Part shown: positions 25,033-32,492 of the stretch, piece after piece
Layout: each line of letters opens with the position of its first letter
Numbering within the stretch: position 1 is the stretch's first letter
Origin: an uncultured Marinoscillum sp.
Lineage (GTDB): Bacteria; Bacteroidota; Bacteroidia; Cytophagales; MED-G16
Reading direction: 5' to 3'
Assembly (NCBI GenBank): GCA_902633975.1
Contig: CACPHX010000014.1
Span: 1-34,076 of the forward strand
Length of the DNA stretch: 34,076 nucleotides
Notes under the pieces: model-generated
Told to the model about the DNA's origin: nothing
Database searches by the model: none
Seen by the model: the letters and a program-made list of their open reading frames with translations, nothing else
Made by a program: the position numbers and the translations under genes

Positions 25033-26410
25033 GCTATCAAATAGTTTTAAGGAACGACTTAAGGTTGAGATTGAAAATCAAAACGTAAAATTTATAAAAA
25101 GTGCATTTCATGAGGTTAGTCATGTCGATGTGGCTGAGCTGTTATATGAATTTAATTCATTAGAATCTAAGTATGTTTTGGATAATATTGGATTGGAAAC
25201 TTCTTCAAAGATTATTTCTGAATTAGACGATGATACAAGAGAAAGTTTTCTGAAAACATATTCTTCTCAGGAAATAGCAAATGTTTTAAAAATTATTGAT
25301 TCTGACGATGGAGCAGACATTTTATTAGACTTAAGCTCTGAGGTAAGGGAGCAAGTACTAATAAATATTGATGATAATATTAAATCAAAAAATTTAAGAG
25401 ATTTAATCAAGTATGATGATGAGGTTGCTGGGGGTTTAATGGCAAAAGAACTTGTCAAGTGTAACATAGATTGGAAAATTAAGCAATGCATAGATTTAAT
25501 TAGAAAACAAGCTAAAAATGTTTCTCAGATCTACAGCGTTTATGTGACTGACTCAAAAGAAACACTAATGGGTAAAGTGTCATTAAAGGATATAATCATA
25601 TCAAAAGATAATTCAAAAGTGAAAGATATATATGATGACTTTGTGGTCTCAGTAGATGCAAATATGAATCAAGAGGAAGTGGCTCAAATAATGCAAAAGT
25701 ATGATTTAACTGTTTTGCCAGTTGTAAATAAAAGAAAAAAATTAATTGGTAGAATAACAATTGATGATGTTGTTGATGTGATAACAGAATCAGCTGAGGA
25801 GGAAAGACAAATAATGTCAGGTATCACAACAGATGTAGAAGAGGATGATTCAATTTGGAAGTTATCAAATGCAAGATTGCCTTGGTTGGTAATTGGAATT
25901 TTAGGTGGACTTTTTGGTGCTTTCTTTCTTGGTTCATTTGAATCAAATTATTTTGAAGAGAATGAAGTTTTTATTTCACTATCTTTTTTTATACCTCTAA
26001 TCATGGCAACTGCGGGAAATGTCGGGATTCAATCTTCTTCTATAATAATTCAAACCTTATCAACACCAAGTCCATTTGAAATATCAGTTGCAGAAAGGTT
26101 GACAAAAGTTATTTTAGTATCTACATTAAATGGAATTGTCTTGTCAATACTAGTGTATAGTGGATTGATATTTTTTGATTACCTTAACTTCCTGGATTTT
26201 GAGATTTATTCAAAAACTGCAAAAATAGTTTCAGTTTCATTATTTTCAATTGTTCTTGTATCTTCTTTACTTGGTACATTAACACCGATTATACTTAATA
26301 AATTAAAGTTTAATCCAGCATTAGCATCCGGTCCCTTTATAACAACTACTAATGACCTAATGGCTCTTGCAATCTACTTTATTGTTGCAATAGCAATTGG
26401 TGGTATTTGA
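25022..26410 (+). CDS. mgtE: Magnesium transporter MgtE
   Basis: A 462-residue Mg2+ channel. The N-terminal superhelical domain covers about residues 1-130 (ELLYEFNSLESKYVLD...LIKYDDEVAGGLMAKE), two CBS domains follow to about 260 (DLTVLPVVNKRKKLIGRITIDDVVDVI ends the second), and five membrane helices start near 285 and run to the end. ATAGNVGIQSSSIIIQ and PFITTTNDLMALAIYF are the pore signatures, with the conserved aspartate in TTTNDL thought to select Mg2+. In the family the cytosolic domains bind Mg2+ and close the pore. The ATG lies 11 bases before the ksgA stop. A hairpin terminator follows 30 bases after the stop. Confidence 0.94.
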   Translation: MKFELSNSFKERLKVEIENQNVKFIKSAFHEVSHVDVAELLYEFNSLESKYVLDNIGLETSSKIISELDDDTRESFLKTYSSQEIANVLKIIDSDDGADILLDLSSEVREQVLINIDDNIKSKNLRDLIKYDDEVAGGLMAKELVKCNIDWKIKQCIDLIRKQAKNVSQIYSVYVTDSKETLMGKVSLKDIIISKDNSKVKDIYDDFVVSVDANMNQEEVAQIMQKYDLTVLPVVNKRKKLIGRITIDDVVDVITESAEEERQIMSGITTDVEEDDSIWKLSNARLPWLVIGILGGLFGAFFLGSFESNYFEENEVFISLSFFIPLIMATAGNVGIQSSSIIIQTLSTPSPFEISVAERLTKVILVSTLNGIVLSILVYSGLIFFDYLNFLDFEIYSKTAKIVSVSLFSIVLVSSLLGTLTPIILNKLKFNPALASGPFITTTNDLMALAIYFIVAIAIGGI

Positions 26411-26438
26411 TCTAATTATTTTGTTTTTTGTATATTTG
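26406..26438 (+). promoter_or_regulatory. Putative Bacteroidota promoter for greA (TTTG-N21-TATATTTG)
   Basis: TTTG at 26406-26409 and TATATTTG at 26431-26438, spaced by 21 bases, match both halves of the phylum's consensus. It is the best promoter match I found in the window. The -33 part overlaps the mgtE stop codon. The predicted start, about 26443-26446, falls inside the 5' arm of the hairpin at 26441-26460. The greA ATG is 40 bases after the -7 element. Confidence 0.6.
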
Positions 26439-26440
26439 TT

Positions 26441-26464
26441 AAAACGGAAACATCCGTTTTTTTT
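26441..26464 (+). terminator. Rho-independent terminator after mgtE, within the greA promoter/leader
   Basis: AAAACGGA (26441-26448) pairs perfectly with TCCGTTTT (26453-26460) around an AACA loop, and TTTT continues to 26464. The stem has eight pairs with a CGG/CCG core and a U-run on the plus strand, so it should stop ksgA-mgtE transcripts. It is the only clear intrinsic terminator in the window. Confidence 0.75.
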
Positions 26465-26477
26465 ATTTGAGAGATAA

Positions 26478-26951
26478 ATGAATAAAGTAACATATTTTAC
26501 TGAAGATGGTTTAAAGAAATTACAGGATGAATTGAATTATTTGAAGACGAAGGGTAGGGCAGAGATAGCCAAACAAATAGCTGAGGCAAGAGATAAAGGG
26601 GATCTATCTGAAAATGCTGAATATGACGCTGCAAAGGAAGCTCAAGGATTACATGAATTAAAAATATCAAAACTTGAAGAATCTCTATCAAGTGCAAGAA
26701 TTATTTATGAAAATGATATTAATACTGATAAAGTATCAATTCTTTCAAAAGTTAAAATTGAAAATATTAAACTTAAAAAATCATTTGAGTATGTGATTGT
26801 ATCTGAAGAAGAAGCAAATCTTGAGGAAGGTAAAATATCAGTCGAATCACCGATTGGAAAGGGCTTATTGGGTAAAAAAAAAGGTGAGAAAGTAACTGTT
26901 AAAATACCGTCAGGAGAGGTAATTTTTAAGGTTATTAATATTTCTCTATAA
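26478..26951 (+). CDS. greA: Transcription elongation factor GreA
   Basis: A 157-residue cleavage factor that enters the secondary channel of RNA polymerase and helps backtracked complexes cut their RNA. The N-terminal coiled coil carries the acidic tip GDLSENAEYD at 41-50, with Asp42 and Glu45 in the place of the E. coli catalytic pair, and the C-terminal FKBP-like domain includes SPIGKGLLGKKKGEKV. Length is usual (158). An A9 run encodes the KKK at 26874-26882. The HIT gene follows after three bases. Upstream lies an interlocked promoter and terminator hairpin. Confidence 0.96.
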   Translation: MNKVTYFTEDGLKKLQDELNYLKTKGRAEIAKQIAEARDKGDLSENAEYDAAKEAQGLHELKISKLEESLSSARIIYENDINTDKVSILSKVKIENIKLKKSFEYVIVSEEEANLEEGKISVESPIGKGLLGKKKGEKVTVKIPSGEVIFKVINISL

Positions 26952-26954
26952 TTT

Positions 26955-27347
26955 ATGTCTACAATTTTTACCAAGATAATAAATAAGGAAATACCTGCAC
27001 ACATAATCTTTGAAGACAAGAACTTTATTTCATTTCTGGATATAAACCCACTTACTATAGGTCATTCATTAGTAGTTCCAAAAATTGAAGTTGATTATAT
27101 TTTTGATCTTGATAATGAGTATTTAAAAAGAGGATTGATTTTTTCAAAAAAAATAGCCTCTGCTATTGAAAAGTCCACTAAATGTAGTAGAGTTGGTCTC
27201 AAGGTTGTAGGCTTAGAGATTCCTCATGCCCATATTCATCTTATTCCATTCACAAATGAGAAAGAGATGGACTTTATAAACAAAAGATTAAAATTAGATA
27301 AATCAAATTTTACTTCTTTATTGAAAAAAATTAGAGAAAACCTCTAA
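26955..27347 (+). CDS. HIT-family nucleotide hydrolase
   Basis: A 130-residue histidine-triad protein. The triad HAHIHLIPF is at 91-99, with His93 the likely nucleophile; the N-terminal FTKIINKEIPAHIIFED and PLTIGHSLVVPK are typical of the HinT/PKCI branch. Known members hydrolyse purine nucleoside phosphoramidates or adenylated intermediates such as aminoacyl-AMP. The gene starts three bases after greA and is likely cotranscribed with it; greA next to a HIT gene is a common pairing in the phylum as I remember it. The stop overlaps that of convergent ruvC (CTAA). Confidence 0.92.
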   Translation: MSTIFTKIINKEIPAHIIFEDKNFISFLDINPLTIGHSLVVPKIEVDYIFDLDNEYLKRGLIFSKKIASAIEKSTKCSRVGLKVVGLEIPHAHIHLIPFTNEKEMDFINKRLKLDKSNFTSLLKKIRENL

Positions 27348-27892
27348 ACTATTTTTTCTGGATTTGCTTCTATGAATTTCTTCCATGATTTCTTCGGGCT
27401 TTCATTATTTGATTTTTGATAATAGTGGCATAATGCAGCGCCTAATGCATCCGAAGCATCAAGTTTTTTATCAGTGCTTTCTTTAATATTTAGTATTTTT
27501 TTAATCATTTCAGAAAGCTGTTCTTTTGAAGCATTACCATTTCCAGTCACTGATTTTTTGATTTTTCGTGGGGCATATTCTGTTATTTTAATTCCATTAA
27601 TTTTTCCCGCCACCATTGCTACACCCTGAGCCCTTCCTAATTTTAGCATAGACTGTACATTTTTTCCAAAAAAAGGTGATTCAATAGATATCTCATTTGG
27701 TTTATATTCTTCAATAAGTTCGTTCACACTTTCGAATATTAATTGAAGTTTTTTGGAGTGATCATTCTGTTTTTTAAGATTTAATACTCCATATTGAATT
27801 AGTTTTATATTTTTTTTAGACGGTTGAATTAATCCATACCCCATAATATTTGTTCCAGGATCTAGACCTAAAATTATTTTATTACTTTCCAT
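27344..27892 (-). CDS. ruvC: Holliday junction resolvase RuvC
   Basis: A 182-residue RNase H-fold endonuclease that cuts Holliday junctions made during recombinational repair, acting with RuvAB. The four catalytic acids are Asp11 (LGLDPGTN), Glu71 (ISIESPFFGKN), Asp145 and Asp148 (KLDASDALGAAL). The N-terminal ILGLDPGTNIMGYG is diagnostic. Length is normal. It is a single minus-strand gene, divergent from tatD with 41 bases between them and convergent with the HIT gene with a four-base overlap of stops. ruvA and ruvB are not in the window. Confidence 0.95.
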   Translation of the reverse strand: MESNKIILGLDPGTNIMGYGLIQPSKKNIKLIQYGVLNLKKQNDHSKKLQLIFESVNELIEEYKPNEISIESPFFGKNVQSMLKLGRAQGVAMVAGKINGIKITEYAPRKIKKSVTGNGNASKEQLSEMIKKILNIKESTDKKLDASDALGAALCHYYQKSNNESPKKSWKKFIEANPEKIV

Positions 27893-27933
27893 TTAATTTT
27901 TATATTGATTCAAGTTAATCGTAAAAGATTTAT

Positions 27934-28707
27934 ATGACAAACTCAAATTTACAACTTATTGATACTCATGCTCACTTATACATGGATGATTTTATTAAAA
28001 ATCTTAATAAAGTTATTGAAAGAGCTAAAAAAAATAATATTAATAAGATCCTCATGCCAAATGTAGATCTAAAATCAGTTGAACCAATGCTAAAAATAAG
28101 TAATAAGTATGTTAATATTTGCTACCATATGCTTGGCTTACATCCCTGTTACATTCAAGATGATTATAAAACTACTATTAAAAAAATTTTATCATATGTT
28201 TCAAATAGTACAATTGCAATAGGAGAAATTGGAATCGATCTTTATCACAGAAATGATAATTTGAGGGATCAAATTAATGCTCTTAATATTCAATGCGAAT
28301 TTGCTCAAGAAAATAAACTTCCAATTGTTTTACACACTCGAAAATCTATTGAAGATACGATTAATGTTATTAAAAATTATAAATTAACAGGTGTATTTCA
28401 TTGTTTTGATGGCACATACGAACAGGCATTAAAAATTATTGATCTTGGATTCAAGATTGGTATTGGAGGGGTTATAACTTTTAAAAACTCTAAACTAAGA
28501 GATGTTATATCTAGGGTGAGTTTGAAAAATTTAATTATAGAAACAGACAGTCCATATTTATCGCCTGAACCTAAAAGAGGTAAAAAAAATGAACCAAGTA
28601 ATGTCAAATATGTAGCTAGCAAATTATCTCAAATCTTATCTATTCCTATAGAGAATGTGTGTAATGTCACTTCAGAAAATGCAATAAATTTATTTGATTT
28701 GCACTAA
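27934..28707 (+). CDS. tatD: TatD-family metal-dependent hydrolase
   Basis: A 257-residue TIM-barrel hydrolase. The metal ligands are visible as LIDTHAHL (His12, His14), the glutamate in IGEIGID, histidines in VLHTRK and FHCFDGT, and the aspartate in IETDSPYLSPEP. Biochemically characterised TatD proteins are metal-dependent 3'-5' DNases linked to DNA quality control; others of the family act on D-aminoacyl-tRNA or unknown substrates. The alternative YcfH/YabD subgroup cannot be separated by eye. The tRNA-Ser gene starts three bases after the stop, so the two could share a transcript. Confidence 0.92.
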   Translation: MTNSNLQLIDTHAHLYMDDFIKNLNKVIERAKKNNINKILMPNVDLKSVEPMLKISNKYVNICYHMLGLHPCYIQDDYKTTIKKILSYVSNSTIAIGEIGIDLYHRNDNLRDQINALNIQCEFAQENKLPIVLHTRKSIEDTINVIKNYKLTGVFHCFDGTYEQALKIIDLGFKIGIGGVITFKNSKLRDVISRVSLKNLIIETDSPYLSPEPKRGKKNEPSNVKYVASKLSQILSIPIENVCNVTSENAINLFDLH

Positions 28708-28710
28708 CAA

Positions 28711-28799
28711 AGAGAGGTGGCCGAGCGGTCGAAGGCGCGCGCCTGGAAAGTGCGTATACGAAGCAATTCGTATCGAGGGTTCGAATCCCTTCCTCTCTG
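28711..28799 (+). tRNA. tRNA-Ser (anticodon GGA)
   Basis: An 89-base class II tRNA. The acceptor arms AGAGAGG (28711-28717) and CCTCTCT (28792-28798) pair over seven bases, with G as the discriminator at 28799. The anticodon loop CTGGAAA has GGA at 28745-28747, which reads UCC and UCU. The long variable arm (TACGAA, loop GCAA, TTCGTA) is characteristic of serine tRNAs, and the T loop is TTCGAAT with a GAGGG/CCCTT stem. CCA is not encoded (CAC follows), so it is added after transcription. It lies directly behind tatD. Confidence 0.97.
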
Positions 28800-28856
28800 C
28801 ACTTTTTTGATAGCTTAAAATTTCTTTTAAAAATTTTTATTTTATACTAATAACGC

Positions 28857-28864
28857 TATTTTTG
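28857..28864 (+). promoter_or_regulatory. Putative Bacteroidota -7 element for the exb operon
   Basis: TATTTTTG is a full TAnnTTTG match, 31 bases upstream of the exbB ATG. The predicted start is near 28870. The -33 region holds only A and T with no TTTG, so the promoter call is tentative. The 96 bases between tRNA-Ser and exbB contain no gene. Confidence 0.4.
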
Positions 28865-28895
28865 AAAAATTCTAATTTGTAACAAAAAATTAATT

Positions 28896-29738
28896 ATGAA
28901 AAATTTACACACTACGTTGATGACATTCTGTCTTCTGTCATTTATAAATCTGTCACTTGCTCAGGATCAATCTATTGAGGATACCGAACAGATGGAAGAT
29001 ACTATATCTTCTTCAGAAATGACTGATTCTGCATCTGAGGATACACCAGCTATTCAAATTATTGAAGAAGAAGAAATTGAAGAAGTTGTTGAGGAATCCC
29101 AGTCGTTTCATTATGCTATCAAAGAAAAATTTATTGAAGGTGGATGGCAATTTATGGGTATTGTCTTGCTGTGTTTGATTCTTGGTCTAGCTGTCTCTAT
29201 TGAAAGGATTATAACATTAAATCTTGCAACGACGAATACTAAAAAGTTGTTATCTGATATAGAGAATGCTATTAAGGGAAAAGATGGAGTTAATGCTGCC
29301 AAAGAAATTTGCAAATCCACTAAAGGTCCGGTTGCATCAATTTTTGTTCAAGGTTTGATGAGAGCCTCTGAAGGAATTGATATGGTTGAGAAGTCAATAA
29401 TTTCCTACGGTTCTGTTGAAATGGGTAAGCTTGAGAGAGGTATGGTTTGGATATCTCTATTCATATCACTTGCTCCTATGCTTGGATTTATGGGAACCGT
29501 AATTGGTATGATTGGTGCTTTTGATGCAATTGCTGAAGCTGGAGATGTGTCTCCATCTTTGGTTGCTGGTGGTATTAAAATAGCATTATTAACTACTGTA
29601 GGTGGACTAATAGTTGCAGTAATACTTCAGTTATTTTACAATTATCTCGTATCAAAAATAGATTCTCTAGTAAATAATATGGAAGACGCATCTATTTCGT
29701 TGGTTGATATACTTGTTCGAAATAAATTATCTAAATAA
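28896..29738 (+). CDS. exbB: MotA/TolQ/ExbB proton-channel protein
   Basis: A 280-residue inner-membrane subunit of a proton-driven energy transducer. A signal peptide (1-22, ending SLA before Gln23) precedes a very acidic periplasmic stretch at 24-70 full of Glu, Asp, Ser and Thr; this extension is common in Bacteroidota ExbB and absent from E. coli. Membrane helices lie at about 84-106, 184-208 and 228-250; the last two carry the family signature around LAPMLGFMGTVIGMIGAFD and GGIKIALLTTVGGLIVA. With two ExbD proteins it would use the proton gradient to drive TonB-dependent uptake at the outer membrane. The first gene of a four-gene cluster; its TAA shares one base with the next ATG. Confidence 0.93.
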   Translation: MKNLHTTLMTFCLLSFINLSLAQDQSIEDTEQMEDTISSSEMTDSASEDTPAIQIIEEEEIEEVVEESQSFHYAIKEKFIEGGWQFMGIVLLCLILGLAVSIERIITLNLATTNTKKLLSDIENAIKGKDGVNAAKEICKSTKGPVASIFVQGLMRASEGIDMVEKSIISYGSVEMGKLERGMVWISLFISLAPMLGFMGTVIGMIGAFDAIAEAGDVSPSLVAGGIKIALLTTVGGLIVAVILQLFYNYLVSKIDSLVNNMEDASISLVDILVRNKLSK

Positions 29739-30067
29739 TGGATTTTGTTGATTTTGTACTTTATTTTGGTTATTTAATGATAACTGTTGCAGCAATTTTA
29801 GCTGTGGGTTTTCCCCTTTATATAGCATCTAAAAATCCTAAATCCCTTATTAACTCTGGAGCTGGTCTTATTTCAATACTAGTATTGTTCTTAGTTTCTT
29901 GGCTTTTATCTGGCAATGAAGTCTATCCCTCCTATGCTGAGTTTGGTGTTGATGAGTCTCTATCCAAATTTATCGGTGGAATTATTAATTTGGTTTATTT
30001 CCTTGCTGGTATTGCTGTTATAGGAATTATTGCATCCGAATTAAGAAAAACCTTTAAAAATGGCTAG
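29738..30067 (+). CDS. Small membrane protein of the exb cluster, function unknown
   Basis: A 109-residue protein with three hydrophobic segments, near residues 5-28 (FVLYFGYLMITVAAILAV), 38-58 (INSGAGLISILVLFLVSWLL) and 82-102 (GIINLVYFLAGIAVIGIIAS). No catalytic motif is visible. A gene of this kind between exbB and the exbD pair recurs in Bacteroidota as far as I recall, which suggests an accessory role in the proton-driven complex, but no function is known to me. It shares one base with the exbB stop, and its end overlaps the start of exbD by eight bases, so the four genes should be made together. Confidence 0.8.
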   Translation: MDFVDFVLYFGYLMITVAAILAVGFPLYIASKNPKSLINSGAGLISILVLFLVSWLLSGNEVYPSYAEFGVDESLSKFIGGIINLVYFLAGIAVIGIIASELRKTFKNG

Positions 30068-30698
30068 AAGAAATAGACCTACAGCTGAAATACCAAATGG
30101 ATCAATGGCTGATATAGCCTTTTTATTGCTTATCTTTTTTTTGGTGACTACAACAATTGCAAATGATAAAGGAATTGCAATGTTATTACCTCCTAAGCCT
30201 GATCCTAATCAACCTCCTCCTGAGGTCACAAAAAACGACAGGAATATTTTTAAAATCTTAGCTAATTCTCAGGATAGATTACTAGTTGAGGATGAACCTC
30301 TTGAGGATGTTAACTCATTGAGAGAAATGGTAAAAACATTCATTTTAAACTTTGGTAATCCAGGAGAGGAGGGTGTTGAAATATATAATAGTCTGCCAGG
30401 TTCAATGAAGTCATTTGTTTCATCATTTGGGAGAAGGTCTGACTATTCTGATGACCCAACCGAAGCAGTTGTATCATTTAAAGCAGATAGGGGAACATCC
30501 TATGATTTATATGTTCAAGTTCTTGATCAAGTAAACGCTGCTTATAATGATGTATATGGTGAAAGGGTTGGTTTATCAGCTAATGAGTTTCTACAACTTG
30601 ATAGAGACGACCCAATACAAGAAAGAAAGTACTTTGCTGCAAGAGATGGGATTCCAAGAGCCATATCCATTGCTGAACCAAATAAAATAGCAAATTAA
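30060..30698 (+). CDS. exbD: ExbD/TolR-family biopolymer transport protein (first copy)
   Basis: A 212-residue single-span protein. The N-terminal helix MADIAFLLLIFFLVTTTI at 16-33 holds Asp18, the proton-carrying residue of the family, and is followed by a proline-rich linker (LLPPKPDPNQPPPEV). The periplasmic part is longer than the usual 130-150 residues, with an extra segment at about 95-150 that includes GNPGEEGVEIYNS and SSFGRRSDYSDDPTEAV before the standard C-terminal fold. It works with ExbB as a stator to energise TonB. It overlaps the preceding gene by eight bases and the second exbD by one. Confidence 0.92.
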   Translation: MARRNRPTAEIPNGSMADIAFLLLIFFLVTTTIANDKGIAMLLPPKPDPNQPPPEVTKNDRNIFKILANSQDRLLVEDEPLEDVNSLREMVKTFILNFGNPGEEGVEIYNSLPGSMKSFVSSFGRRSDYSDDPTEAVVSFKADRGTSYDLYVQVLDQVNAAYNDVYGERVGLSANEFLQLDRDDPIQERKYFAARDGIPRAISIAEPNKIAN

Positions 30699-31162
30699 TG
30701 TCAAAATTCGGTAAAAAATCTAACACCTCGCAAGATATTCCAACAGCTGCTTTACCTGATATCATTTTTATGTTATTATTTTTCTTTATGGTAACAACTG
30801 TATTAAGAGAGACTGATATAATGGTAAAACAAAAATTACCTAAAGCTGCTCAATTAACAAAACTTGAACGAAAGTCTCTTGTAAGTTATATATACATTGG
30901 TGAACCAAAACAAAGCTCCCTATTTGGAAAGGAACCAAAGATACAAGTAAATGACGTTTTTGTTGAAGTTGATGAAATAATTCAATTCGTAAATCAGGAA
31001 AAAGATAAATTAAATGAAGCTGAAAGAGATCAGATAACCATGTCAATGAAAGTTGATGTTGATTCTAAGATGGGTATAGTATCTGATGTTCAACAAGAAC
31101 TGAGGGAAGCAAATGCTAGAAAAATTCTTTATTCCTCAATTCAAACTTCTGACAACATTTAG
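30698..31162 (+). CDS. exbD: ExbD/TolR-family biopolymer transport protein (second copy)
   Basis: A 154-residue paralogue of the preceding gene with one membrane helix, LPDIIFMLLFFFMVTTVL at 19-36, in which Asp21 is the proton carrier. The periplasmic domain (YIYIGEPKQ...KVDVDSKMGIVSDVQQELREAN) follows the standard ExbD fold and length. Two different ExbD proteins next to one ExbB are common in Bacteroidota and may form a heteromeric stator. It is the last gene of the cluster; an AT-rich hairpin follows eight bases later. No tonB gene is in the window. Confidence 0.92.
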   Translation: MSKFGKKSNTSQDIPTAALPDIIFMLLFFFMVTTVLRETDIMVKQKLPKAAQLTKLERKSLVSYIYIGEPKQSSLFGKEPKIQVNDVFVEVDEIIQFVNQEKDKLNEAERDQITMSMKVDVDSKMGIVSDVQQELREANARKILYSSIQTSDNI

Positions 31163-31169
31163 TGTATAG

Positions 31170-31196
31170 ATAAGAGAATTGTTATAATTTTCTTAT
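31170..31196 (+). terminator. AT-rich hairpin after the exb operon, weak terminator candidate
   Basis: ATAAGAGAATT (31170-31180) pairs with AATTTTCTTAT (31186-31196) around a GTTAT loop: eleven pairs with one G-U wobble. Only two pairs contain C or are wobble, and the T-run behind it is short and broken (TTATTT). It could end the exb transcript, or be a chance palindrome in AT-rich DNA. The MFS start codon is six bases further on. Confidence 0.35.
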
Positions 31197-31202
31197 TTAT
31201 TT

Positions 31203-32489
31203 ATGAATTCAATTAAATCAAACTCTAAAGTAGTCAATGCCTGGTGTATGTACGATTGGGCTAACTCAGTTTATTCTCTAGTAATAACTACTGCAATTTT
31301 TCCTCTTTATTATAATGCAGTAACTACAACATCAGATAACAATTATATCGTTTCTTTTTTTGGTTATGAGATCGTTAATTCTGTTTTATATTCTTACTCT
31401 TTATCTTTCTCATTTCTTGTTTTAACAATAATTCAGCCTATACTGTCGGGAATTGCTGATTATTCAGGTAATAAAAAGTTTTTTCTGAGAATATTTATGT
31501 ATCTAGGTTCAATATCCTGCATGTCATTATATTTTTTTGAAGGAAACAATGTTGAGTACGGTATTATACTTTCAGTTCTAGCAAGTATTGGGTTTACAGG
31601 TAGTTTGGTTTTCTATAATGCATTTTTACCGGAAATATCAACACCAAGTAATTTTGATAAGATAAGTGCTAGGGGATATTCATTTGGGTATGTTGGAAGT
31701 GTTATTTTACTAATAATTTGCTTAATACTGATTCAAAGTTTTGACTTTTTTGGATTTGAATCCTCAAAAGAGGCAACCAAGTTTACTTTTTTATTGGTTG
31801 GTATTTGGTGGATTCTATTTGCCCAAATTACATTATTCTATCTACCAGAAAAAACAAAAAAAATATTACTAAATAAAAGAACACTCACATATGGAGCAAA
31901 AGAGCTTATAAAAGTATGGAATTACATAAAAGGTGTCAAACACTTAAAACTTTATTTATTATCATATTTTTTCTACAGTATGGGTGTTCAAACGATAATG
32001 TTAGTTGCCTCTTATTTTGGGGATAAAGAAATTAATCTTGATCAAAATAAATTAATTTTTACAATTTTAATAATTCAACTTATAGCAATTTTTGGAGCTT
32101 ATTTCTTTGCATATATTTCTAGATTGAAAGGAAATAAATTTTCTTTAATTACAATGAATATATGCTGGATTATTGTTTGTTTAACTGCTTATTTTACTAA
32201 TAATGAATATCAGTTTTATTTACTTGCTGCTGTTGTAGGTATATTGATGGGTGGTATTCAATCTCTTTCTAGATCAACTTTTTCAAAGCTTTTGCCAAAA
32301 GAGATTGGAGATAATGCATCATTTTTTAATTTTTATGGTATATCCTATAATATATCTGTTGTTATTGGAACATTTTCATATGGTTACATTGAGCAAGTTA
32401 CAGGTAGTATGAGATCAAGTGTTCTTGCTTTAACTTTTTTCTTTATTATTGGTTTATTTTTTCTTATTAGAACTCAAATAAAAAAATAA
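31203..32489 (+). CDS. MFS transporter, UMF1 (Atg22-like) family
   Basis: A 428-residue membrane protein with about twelve hydrophobic helices. The N-terminal NAWCMYDWANSVYSLVITTAIFP (12-34) matches the UMF1/Atg22 family hallmark of Tyr-Asp-X-Ala-Asn in front of the first helix. GIADYSGNKKFFLR near 93-106 is the loop between helices 2 and 3 that all MFS proteins carry, and GGIQSLSRSTFSKLLPKE near 349-366 is its counterpart in the second half. The yeast relative Atg22 exports amino acids from the vacuole; the bacterial substrate is unknown. It is followed after three bases by an HsdR_N-like gene. Confidence 0.88.
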   Translation: MNSIKSNSKVVNAWCMYDWANSVYSLVITTAIFPLYYNAVTTTSDNNYIVSFFGYEIVNSVLYSYSLSFSFLVLTIIQPILSGIADYSGNKKFFLRIFMYLGSISCMSLYFFEGNNVEYGIILSVLASIGFTGSLVFYNAFLPEISTPSNFDKISARGYSFGYVGSVILLIICLILIQSFDFFGFESSKEATKFTFLLVGIWWILFAQITLFYLPEKTKKILLNKRTLTYGAKELIKVWNYIKGVKHLKLYLLSYFFYSMGVQTIMLVASYFGDKEINLDQNKLIFTILIIQLIAIFGAYFFAYISRLKGNKFSLITMNICWIIVCLTAYFTNNEYQFYLLAAVVGILMGGIQSLSRSTFSKLLPKEIGDNASFFNFYGISYNISVVIGTFSYGYIEQVTGSMRSSVLALTFFFIIGLFFLIRTQIKK

Positions 32490-32492
32490 TTT

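Noticed and set aside
26705..27019. 104-codon minus-strand frame across greA and the HIT gene
   Set aside because: Antisense to two recognised genes; composition is that of reversed coding sequence.
28811..28845. AT-only inverted repeat behind tRNA-Ser as a terminator
   Set aside because: TTAAAA/TTTTAA with no GC pair is expected by chance in this composition, and no clean U-run follows a stable stem.
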